Of a stretch of 5,674 nt of DNA, positions 1 through 4,016 are shown piece by piece. Source of the stretch: an uncultured Clostridia bacterium. GTDB taxonomy: Bacteria; Bacillota_A; Clostridia; TANB77; CAG-508. The stretch spans positions 1 to 5,674 of the forward strand of contig CANQEA010000084.1 of assembly GCA_947594095.1 (NCBI GenBank). The letters are read 5' to 3'. A program made the position numbers and the translations under genes. The notes beneath the pieces were generated by a model. It had not been told where the DNA came from, made no database searches, and was given only the letters and a program-made list of their open reading frames with translations. The stretch's first letter is position 1, and every line of letters starts with the position of its first letter.

Positions 1-260
1 ACTCCTGCCCCACTTCCGCCACCAAATGGTAATCTATATTGTATGGCTTCTTCCTTTTCCTTTTTAGTATATTCGTCAATTGTTTCTCCTTTAAATTCAC
101 TTCCTCCTGCTGCAAATCCAAATGATACTTTTGAAATTGGAATAATTACAATATTATTTGATGCTTCAATTGGATCTCCTATAATTGTATTTACATCAAT
201 CATATCTTGTATGCTATTCATAGCGGTAAGCATAAGACCTTCTATTGGATGTTCGCTCAT
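1..260 (-). CDS. ytfJ: YtfJ/GerW-family sporulation protein, N-terminal 86 codons (cut by window edge)
   Basis: This is the 5' part of a gene that continues beyond position 1. The visible protein opens with MSEHPIEGLM, followed by a stretch containing DVNTIIGDPIE, then VSFGFAAGGSEF (about residues 46-57), and ends in the glycine-rich LPFGGGSGAG. These are the conserved blocks of the YtfJ (GerW) family of small, roughly 150-residue soluble proteins linked to sporulation and spore germination in Bacillota; the exact biochemical role is not established. The ATG at 260 begins exactly at the conserved MSEHPIEG block, which supports this start. Its ribosome binding site is mediocre (GGAAGAG about 9-14 bases upstream), which fits translation coupled to the preceding DUF2953 gene, with which it overlaps by 47 bp. 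Presence of this gene argues for a spore-forming host. Family assignment is confident from motifs; the C-terminal half is not visible. Confidence 0.93.
   Translation of the reverse strand, partial: MSEHPIEGLMLTAMNSIQDMIDVNTIIGDPIEASNNIVIIPISKVSFGFAAGGSEFKGETIDEYTKKEKEEAIQYRLPFGGGSGAG
214..260 (-). other. 47-bp overlap of the DUF2953 and ytfJ reading frames
   Basis: The last 15 codons plus the TAG stop of the DUF2953 gene lie inside the first codons of ytfJ, in a different frame. The same bases encode MSEHPIEGLM in ytfJ and the basic tail ERTSNRRSYAYRYE in the DUF2953 protein. Long same-strand overlaps of this kind normally imply translational coupling. That coupling is inferred, while the overlap itself is read directly. 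Confidence 0.85.
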
Positions 261-885
261 ACTTTTTCACTCTTCCTTTCTTAATTAACATATATATTAT
301 ATTTATAATATGTATTATTTTAAATTTAAATATACCTGAAAATACGATATTTATCATATTTTGATTTAAAAATAGAGGCTTAATCTCTGTTTTTTGATTA
401 TTATAATCTTTTACCTTTCTTCCAAGCCAAATGTTTAAAATAGTTGCAATTGCTGGAACAATGAATGCTGTTAGGCTTGCATTTTCAGTTCCAAGTTCTA
501 AATAAATATCAAAACTTTCTATTTCAATATTTGCTTTTTTTACTATATTTAATGCTTCTTTATCAAATTTATTTTTATTCTGTAATAACTTCTTATCGAA
601 TTCTTTGATTTTTTCTTTAATCTTTAATTTTTCCATTTTTGTTTTTGTAATATCTATACTAAATATAGGTATTTTGCAAAATAAACACCACTTTAGTCTT
701 ATCTCATAATTTTTATTTAAATGTCTTTTTCTTCCAGAGTTAAATCTAAAATTTATAAATTCTATCTGTATTGCTGAAGAAATAAAGAGCAACATCAATA
801 TTCCTAAAATAAAAAGAAAAACTATAATAATCGCCTCCTTTAGAGGATTTATAATAGTTTTTCCATATTTTATCAATTTATTCAA
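214..885 (-). CDS. DUF2953 domain-containing membrane protein, start uncertain (non-AUG)
   Basis: Up to 223 residues, function unknown. A single strongly hydrophobic segment lies at about residues 18-40 (IIIVFLFILGILMLLF), followed by IQIEF and a positively charged cytoplasmic-type region. A conserved-looking block LYLELGTENASLTAFIVPAI follows at about residues 128-147, and the protein has a basic C-terminus. A membrane helix at the very N-terminus, the LELGTENAS-type block, and a place directly before ytfJ are what I know of DUF2953 proteins in clostridia. The longest frame starts with TTG at 885, directly after the scpA stop, with no good ribosome binding site. A near-perfect AAAGGAGG at 841-834 instead points to ATT at 828 or ATA at 825, giving about 203-204 residues that begin at the membrane helix as is usual for the family. 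The first in-frame ATG (795) is too far from that site and would cut the helix. The 3' end overlaps ytfJ. Probably co-transcribed with scpA. Confidence 0.8.
   Translation of the reverse strand: MNKLIKYGKTIINPLKEAIIIVFLFILGILMLLFISSAIQIEFINFRFNSGRKRHLNKNYEIRLKWCLFCKIPIFSIDITKTKMEKLKIKEKIKEFDKKLLQNKNKFDKEALNIVKKANIEIESFDIYLELGTENASLTAFIVPAIATILNIWLGRKVKDYNNQKTEIKPLFLNQNMINIVFSGIFKFKIIHIINIIYMLIKKGRVKKYERTSNRRSYAYRYE
817..862 (-). promoter_or_regulatory. Long hairpin at the scpA/DUF2953 junction enclosing a Shine-Dalgarno site
   Basis: On the minus strand the arm AAAAACTAT (862-854) pairs with ATAGTTTTT (825-817). After one T:T mismatch, ATAA pairs with TTAT, and after a small internal loop CCTC (846-843) pairs with GAGG (837-834) around the loop TAAAG. 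The 3' arm is followed by CTTTTTATTTT. The GAGG arm is part of the AAAGGAGG ribosome binding site, so folding would hide it. The GC pairs lie at the tip rather than the base, so it is a poor match to a standard terminator, although the U-rich tail would allow partial termination. Read directly from sequence; its function is inferred. Confidence 0.5.
834..841 (-). promoter_or_regulatory. AAAGGAGG ribosome binding site placed before ATT/ATA codons
   Basis: An eight-base match to the anti-Shine-Dalgarno sequence lies in frame inside the extended DUF2953 reading frame. The codons at good spacing are ATT (828, 5 bases away) and ATA (825, 8 bases away); no ATG, GTG or TTG is in range. It suggests initiation at a rare start codon, or a former ATG start that has mutated. 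Confidence 0.5.
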
Positions 886-1635
886 TTATTTTTTTGCTTT
901 TTCTACTAGAATATCTCCAAATAAATATTCTTGGCTGGTTTCAACTTTACTTCTTCTAGAAAGTTCTAGCAAGCCACTAAATGCTGTTACAACTTCTTGT
1001 TTATTTTTCTTGTTTATAGAAAATAGTTTATTAAATACAAATCTTTTTTGTTTAACTAATACTTTAAACATTTCCCTAACTTTGCTAGCAACAGTATAAT
1101 TTTCAACTAATGCAATTTTCTCAATGTTTTTAGCATTTTGGTTAAGCTTTACACTTTGTCTTTCCATTAAATCTTTATAAATTTCAGGAATAAGCTCTGC
1201 TTCATATTGTTTGTTAAATTCTTGTTTTGGAAGTTCTATTTCTTCTTCTTTTTTAAATACTCTATTAGAAAATATTTCATAATTTTCTTTAAAGTATTTA
1301 CTTGCTTCTTTGAACTTTTTGTATTCTACAATTCTTCTAATTAATTCTTCTTCTGTTATTTCTTCTTCTTCATCTTTTACTTTTGGTAATAAATTTTTAG
1401 ATTTAAGATATAACAAAGTTGAAGCCATAACTAAAAATTCACTTGCTACTTCTAAATTCAGCTCTTCTTGTTCTTTAATAAAACTAATATATTGGTCTGT
1501 TATTTCACTTAAGTTTATTTCATGTATATTCATTTTGTTTTTGTCTATTAGATGACATAGTAAATCCAGTGGCCCTTCAAAATTATCTATTTTAATTGCA
1601 TATTTATTTGTTTCTAGCGCTAGTACAGTTGGCAT
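886..1635 (-). CDS. scpA: Segregation and condensation protein A (ScpA, kleisin of the Smc-ScpAB complex)
   Basis: ScpA is the kleisin subunit that bridges the two heads of an Smc dimer and, with ScpB, forms the condensin that organises and segregates bacterial chromosomes. At 249 residues the length is normal for the family. The N-terminal domain carries the signature KIDNFEGPLDLLCHLI (about residues 15-30), followed by the NIHEINLSEITDQYI helix that contacts the Smc neck in known structures. The acidic linker EEEEITEEEL follows at about 89-98. The C-terminal winged-helix region (about 202-249) contains VVTAFSGLLELSRRSKV and the typical ending EYLFGDI, which contacts the Smc head. The ATG at 1635 has GAAGGG about six bases upstream. 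The gene lies 45 bp after recX and its stop codon directly abuts the TTG of the DUF2953 frame. scpB is not next to it, unlike in many Bacillota. Identification is secure. Confidence 0.96.
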   Translation of the reverse strand: MPTVLALETNKYAIKIDNFEGPLDLLCHLIDKNKMNIHEINLSEITDQYISFIKEQEELNLEVASEFLVMASTLLYLKSKNLLPKVKDEEEEITEEELIRRIVEYKKFKEASKYFKENYEIFSNRVFKKEEEIELPKQEFNKQYEAELIPEIYKDLMERQSVKLNQNAKNIEKIALVENYTVASKVREMFKVLVKQKRFVFNKLFSINKKNKQEVVTAFSGLLELSRRSKVETSQEYLFGDILVEKAKK

Positions 1636-1680
1636 TATTATCCCTTCTTTTTGAACTTATTTTTCTACTATATTTTTATT

Positions 1681-2124
1681 TTATAATTCAAGCATTTCAT
1701 TTATATTTTCTAGTTTATACCCTTTTTTAAGTAAATACTGTTTTATGTCTTGAATCTCCATTGAATCTTGTTTTTTGTATAAAATATTAGATATAGATTT
1801 TTTTTCATATTCTTCTAACTTTTCATGATTATCATAAAAATAATCTTCTAAATCATTTCTGTTTATACCTTTTGCAAGTAACTTGTATTGTAATTCTTTT
1901 AGTGATAAATTTTTAAGCAAAATAAACTCATTAACTGTTTTTTCTATGTATTCTTTATCATCTATATATTTTGCTTCTTTTAAATACTCTATAATATCAT
2001 CTAGCATATCTGTTTCTATAGTTTTTAAAAACTTATTTCTTATTTCTTGTTCGCTTCTTTTTTTGTATAATATATATCTTAATACTTTTGTTTTTTGTTT
2101 ATCAAATTCTTCAATTGTATACAT
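1681..2124 (-). CDS. recX: Regulatory protein RecX (modulator of RecA)
   Basis: RecX proteins bind RecA filaments and usually limit their extension or activity, tuning recombination and the SOS response. The 147-residue protein is almost entirely helical and shows the family's repeated three-helix pattern. The first repeat contains RSEQEIRNKFLK (about 23-34), which corresponds to the R-S-x-x-E-L-R-x-K-L signature, then IIEYLKEAKYIDDKEYIEK (about 44-62), matching the 'L-x-x-x-G-x-I-D-D-x-x-F/Y' block. A second repeat has LSLKELQYKLLAKGI (about 73-87), matching the conserved G-x-x-x-I-x-x-E-L-x-x-K-G-I motif. The third repeat is the C-terminal part ending at KKGYKLENINEML. The length is slightly short compared with E. 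coli RecX but normal for the family. The ATG at 2124 has AGAGG six to seven bases upstream. It sits 16 bp after the toxin gene and 45 bp before scpA, with recA close upstream, which is strong context support. Confidence 0.9.
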   Translation of the reverse strand: MYTIEEFDKQKTKVLRYILYKKRSEQEIRNKFLKTIETDMLDDIIEYLKEAKYIDDKEYIEKTVNEFILLKNLSLKELQYKLLAKGINRNDLEDYFYDNHEKLEEYEKKSISNILYKKQDSMEIQDIKQYLLKKGYKLENINEMLEL

Positions 2125-2140
2125 TTTTTCCTCTTTTCAT

Positions 2141-2464
2141 TTATTCATCTTTTAAATATTTTTCCCAGTTCATAAATACATGTCCAACTCTTAAAACAAA
2201 AGCTTCATCATTTTCTTCATTAATAACATAGAATATTATATAATTTCTTACATTAATTTTTCTAATATTTTTATGTCCTGTTAATTTTTCATCTAAAACA
2301 AGCATACTTCCAGCAACATCCTCTAATTTTTTTAGTTCTTGTTTAAATAAAATTTTATATTTATCTGCAATAATATCTCCTGCTAAATCATATCGAAGAT
2401 ATGAAATAATGTTTTCTAAGTCTTGTTCAGCTGCCTTTGAAATCTTTATTAGATATTTCTTCAT
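2141..2464 (-). CDS. Type II toxin-antitoxin toxin, RelE/ParE superfamily
   Basis: A 107-residue basic protein with the usual RelE/ParE layout. A first strand, KKYLIKISKAAEQDLENI (about 2-19), is followed by two helices with a charged stretch (FKQELKKLEDV). Then come the characteristic antiparallel strands IRKINVRNYIIFYVI and EAFVLRVGHVFMNWEKYL at the C-terminus. The pattern 'I-R-K-x-x-V-x-N-Y-x-I-F-Y-x-I' followed by 'V-L-R-V-x-H' is typical of the family. RelE members cut mRNA on the ribosome and ParE members poison gyrase; sequence alone does not decide which applies, although the arginine before GH suggests a fold-conserved active-site strand. An in-frame GTG exists at 2473, but it overlaps the GGAGTG ribosome binding site, so I use the ATG at 2464. 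The gene follows its antitoxin by 18 bp and precedes recX by 16 bp. The superfamily is well supported; the target is unknown. Confidence 0.82.
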   Translation of the reverse strand: MKKYLIKISKAAEQDLENIISYLRYDLAGDIIADKYKILFKQELKKLEDVAGSMLVLDEKLTGHKNIRKINVRNYIIFYVINEENDEAFVLRVGHVFMNWEKYLKDE

Positions 2465-2470
2465 ACTATT

Positions 2471-2476
2471 CACTCC
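2471..2476 (-). promoter_or_regulatory. GGAGTG ribosome binding site that fixes the toxin start
   Basis: GGAG ends eight bases before the ATG at 2464. The alternative GTG at 2473 is built from bases of this same site and has no separate binding site of its own, so the ATG is preferred. Confidence 0.7.
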
Positions 2477-2482
2477 AAATAA

Positions 2483-2725
2483 CTATATAGTATCAATTTT
2501 TGCAAATATTTCATCTAAAGAATATACTTTGTTATCTTTTATATCATCTATTCCTTTTTGTAGTTTTTCTTTTAAGTCTTTTTTGCTCTTTATTATTACA
2601 CTATCTGGTGCTTCTTTATCTATATGTGATAATTTTAAATATTCAATAAAATCAATAACTTGATTAGTAAGTTCTTCTGGTAATGTATCTATTTCATTAT
2701 ATAATCTTTGTTTTTCTATAGACAT
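2483..2725 (-). CDS. Type II antitoxin, RelB/DUF2281-like
   Basis: An 80-residue acidic protein directly upstream of the RelE/ParE-type toxin. The N-terminal half, EIDTLPEELTNQVIDFIEYL (about 10-29), is the 'L-P-x-E-L-x-x-x-V-x-D-F-I-E-x-L' pattern found in DUF2281 and related small antitoxins, where it mediates dimerisation and DNA binding. The C-terminal half, LQKGIDDIKDNKVYSLDEIF (about 53-72), resembles the toxin-wrapping tail of RelB-type antitoxins ('G-x-x-D-I-x-x-G-K-V-Y-S-x-x-E'). The antitoxin normally neutralises the toxin and represses its own promoter; that is family knowledge, not visible here. A TTG at 2740 would add five residues, but it overlaps the GGAGGG ribosome binding site, so the ATG at 2725 is chosen. 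The gene has its own extended -10 promoter and follows the recA terminator. The exact family is uncertain, while the role as an antitoxin rests on sequence pattern and gene order. Confidence 0.78.
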   Translation of the reverse strand: MSIEKQRLYNEIDTLPEELTNQVIDFIEYLKLSHIDKEAPDSVIIKSKKDLKEKLQKGIDDIKDNKVYSLDEIFAKIDTI

Positions 2726-2732
2726 ATTAGTT

Positions 2733-2738
2733 CCCTCC
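2733..2738 (-). promoter_or_regulatory. GGAGGG ribosome binding site that fixes the antitoxin start
   Basis: GGAGGG ends seven bases before the ATG at 2725. The upstream TTG at 2740 shares bases with this motif and so cannot use it, which makes the shorter 80-residue product the likely one. Confidence 0.75.
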
Positions 2739-2757
2739 AAAATAAATTTATATTATT

Positions 2758-2766
2758 ATTATATCA
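2758..2766 (-). promoter_or_regulatory. Extended -10 promoter for the toxin-antitoxin/recX unit
   Basis: The minus strand reads TGATATAAT, a consensus -10 hexamer (2763-2758) preceded by the TGn element. No good -35 is found at 17 bases (TGGATT, 3 of 6); TTGTGG lies 20 bases away. TGn promoters can work without a strong -35. Transcription would start near 2751, leaving a leader of about 25 bases before the antitoxin ATG. It lies just after the recA terminator, which supports an independent unit. Confidence 0.55.
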
Positions 2767-2843
2767 TTTTTTATTTTAAAAATCCACAAATTCTAAAATA
2801 TTTTTAAATTACTCAACAACATTGCTATTCCTTTAATTTGCAT

Positions 2844-2875
2844 AAAAAAGAGCAATGCCCCGTGCATCACTCTTT
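2844..2875 (-). terminator. Rho-independent terminator of recA
   Basis: The arm AAAGAGTGATGC (2875-2864) pairs over all 12 positions, with two G:T wobbles, with GCATTGCTCTTT (2858-2847) around the loop ACGGG. A run of six T (2849-2844) overlaps the end of the 3' arm. It begins seven bases after the recA stop codon. It separates recA from the downstream toxin-antitoxin/recX genes. The plus strand shows only a short T run, so it is mainly one-directional. Confidence 0.9.
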
Positions 2876-2882
2876 ATACTAT

Positions 2883-3933
2883 TTATTCTTCTTCATCTGT
2901 ATCTGCAGCAGGTAGCTCTTCTCCTAAGCTTTTTTCAAAAGCTTTTTCAAAGTTTTGTCTTACTTTTGCTTCTACTTCATCTAGTATTTTTGGATTTTCT
3001 ATCAAATATGCTTTAACATTTTCTCTTCCTTGTGCAATTCTATCTCCATTATAGCTAAACCATGAGCCTGATTTTTGAATAATATCTAAGTTAACTGCCA
3101 TATCTAAAATATTTCCTGCCTTTGAAATTCCTTCACCATATACAACATCAAATTCTGCCTCTCTAAATGGTGGAGCAACTTTATTTTTAACTATTTTTAC
3201 ACGTACACGGTTTCCTTTAAATTCTCCGTCTTGTTTAATATTTTCTATTTTTCTGATATCCATTCTTACAGACGCATAGAATTTTAATGCTCTCCCACCT
3301 GTTGTTGTTTCTGGGTTTCCAAACATAACTCCAATTTTTTCTCTTAATTGGTTAATGAAAATTAATACTGTTTTTGTTTTATTAATTGCTCCTGCTAATT
3401 TTCTTAATGCTTGTGACATAAGCCTTGCTTGTAATCCCATGTGTGAATCTCCCATGTCACCATCAATTTCTGCTTTTGGAACAAGTGCTGCAACAGAGTC
3501 TACAACAATTACATCTAATGCCCCGCTTCTAATTAAACTTTCTGTTATTTCTAATGCTTGTTCTCCTGTGTCTGGTTGAGATACTATTAAATTATCAATA
3601 TCTACTCCTAATTTTTTTGCATATACTGGGTCTAAGGCATGTTCTGCATCTATAAAGGCAGCTTCTCCTCCCATTTTTTGTGCTTCAGCAATTACATGAA
3701 GTGCTAATGTTGTTTTACCAGAAGATTCTGGTCCATATATTTCTATAATTCTTCCTCTAGGTACTCCACCTATTCCTAATGCTATATCTAAGCTTAATGC
3801 TCCAGTTGGAATAGCTTCTATTTCCATTGCTTTAAATTCTCCGAAGTTTCATAACTGAACCTTTTCCAAATTGTTTTTCTATTTGGCTCATTGCCATTTC
3901 CAATGCTTTCTTTTTTTCTGTATTTTCTTCCAT
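2883..3933 (-). CDS. recA: Recombinase A (RecA), reading frame interrupted by a one-base insertion near codon 30
   Basis: RecA forms filaments on single-stranded DNA, catalyses strand exchange and triggers LexA cleavage. From the ATG at 3933 (AGGAGG seven bases upstream) the frame encodes [20 protein letters not shown], then [10 protein letters not shown], the normal RecA N-terminus, but then reads LRRI and stops at TAA 3834-3832. The remaining protein is in another frame, whose first ATG is at 3827. Omitting one base at about 3843 joins them as [17 protein letters not shown] and gives a 349-residue protein, a normal RecA length. The rest looks intact: Walker [10 protein letters not shown] (about 66-74), Walker [11 protein letters not shown], loop L1 around [12 protein letters not shown], loop L2 around [18 protein letters not shown], and an acidic C-terminus ending DTDEEE. 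As written, the cell could make only a 33-residue peptide and a 314-residue protein lacking the N-terminal helix that packs against the neighbouring subunit. This may be a sequence error, a real mutation or recoding. Promoter, LexA-like box and terminator are all present. Confidence 0.93.
3832..3852 (-). other. recA: Frameshift site in recA (extra base at about 3843)
   Basis: The minus strand reads ATG AAA CTT CGG AGA ATT TAA from 3852. Removing the C at 3843 gives ATG AAA CTT GGA GAA TTT AAA, which is the expected MKLGEFK. The inserted base is not part of a homopolymer run. The stop codon ends four bases before the ATG at 3827, and GGAG (3842-3839) lies 11 bases before that ATG, so re-initiation is possible. 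Confidence 0.9.
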
Positions 3934-3940
3934 AAAATTT

Positions 3941-3946
3941 CCTCCT
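3941..3946 (-). promoter_or_regulatory. AGGAGG ribosome binding site of recA
   Basis: A perfect AGGAGG stands seven bases before the ATG at 3933. It shows that the genuine recA start is 3933 and not the internal ATG at 3827, and therefore that the intervening frame break is real in this sequence. Confidence 0.88.
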
Positions 3947-3952
3947 ATTTTT

Positions 3953-3966
3953 TGAACTTTTGTTTG
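3953..3966 (-). promoter_or_regulatory. LexA-like SOS box overlapping the recA transcription start
   Basis: Read on the plus strand the site is TGAACTTTTGTTTG, which contains GAAC-N4-GTTT. This is close to the Gram-positive LexA (DinR) consensus CGAAC-N4-GTTCG and close to the GAAC-N4-GTTT form I recall for clostridia. It lies 9 bases downstream of the -10 hexamer, covering the expected start of transcription near 3968, where a bound repressor would block RNA polymerase. recA is a classic LexA target. The two outer bases differ from the Bacillus consensus. Confidence 0.6.
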
Positions 3967-3974
3967 ATATGTTT

Positions 3975-4002
3975 ATTATATACCAAATTTTTGTTTTGTC
4001 AA
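3975..4002 (-). promoter_or_regulatory. Sigma-A promoter of recA
   Basis: Perfect -35 TTGACA (4002-3997) and perfect -10 TATAAT (3980-3975) are separated by 16 bases. The promoter lies in the 83-bp gap between the upstream binding-protein gene and recA, with the -35 about 15 bases after the upstream stop codon. The predicted leader is about 35 bases long. Confidence 0.88.
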
Positions 4003-4016
4003 GTATTTTTTTAAAA

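Noticed and set aside
43..288. Plus-strand ORF of 81 codons
   Set aside because: It is the antisense shadow of ytfJ and the end of the DUF2953 gene. It has no ribosome binding site, and the minus-strand proteins are clearly conserved.
1310..1555. Plus-strand ORF rich in Ser, Ile and Leu
   Set aside because: It is antisense to scpA. Its serine runs come from the Glu-rich linker codons read in reverse.
1636..1680. Possible promoter between recX and scpA (TTGAAT with TATAGT)
   Set aside because: The spacing is only 13 bases, too short for sigma-A. Read-through from recX is more likely.
2409..2663. Plus-strand ORF spanning the toxin and antitoxin genes
   Set aside because: It is antisense to two better supported genes, with a composition typical of reversed AT-rich coding sequence.
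2738..2740. TTG start for the antitoxin (85 residues)
   Set aside because: It shares bases with the GGAGGG ribosome binding site that serves the ATG at 2725.
2793..2822. Nine-codon minus-strand ORF (MLLSNLKIF) with AAAGGA upstream
   Set aside because: It follows the recA terminator and precedes the next promoter, so it should be little transcribed. Short chance ORFs with purine-rich leaders are common in AT-rich DNA.
3355..3579. Plus-strand ORF of 74 codons
   Set aside because: It is antisense to the conserved RecA core, with no family pattern or start signals.
4003..4016. Possible terminator after the substrate-binding protein gene
   Set aside because: The sequence is only A and T runs with no convincing stem, and the recA -35 begins almost at once.
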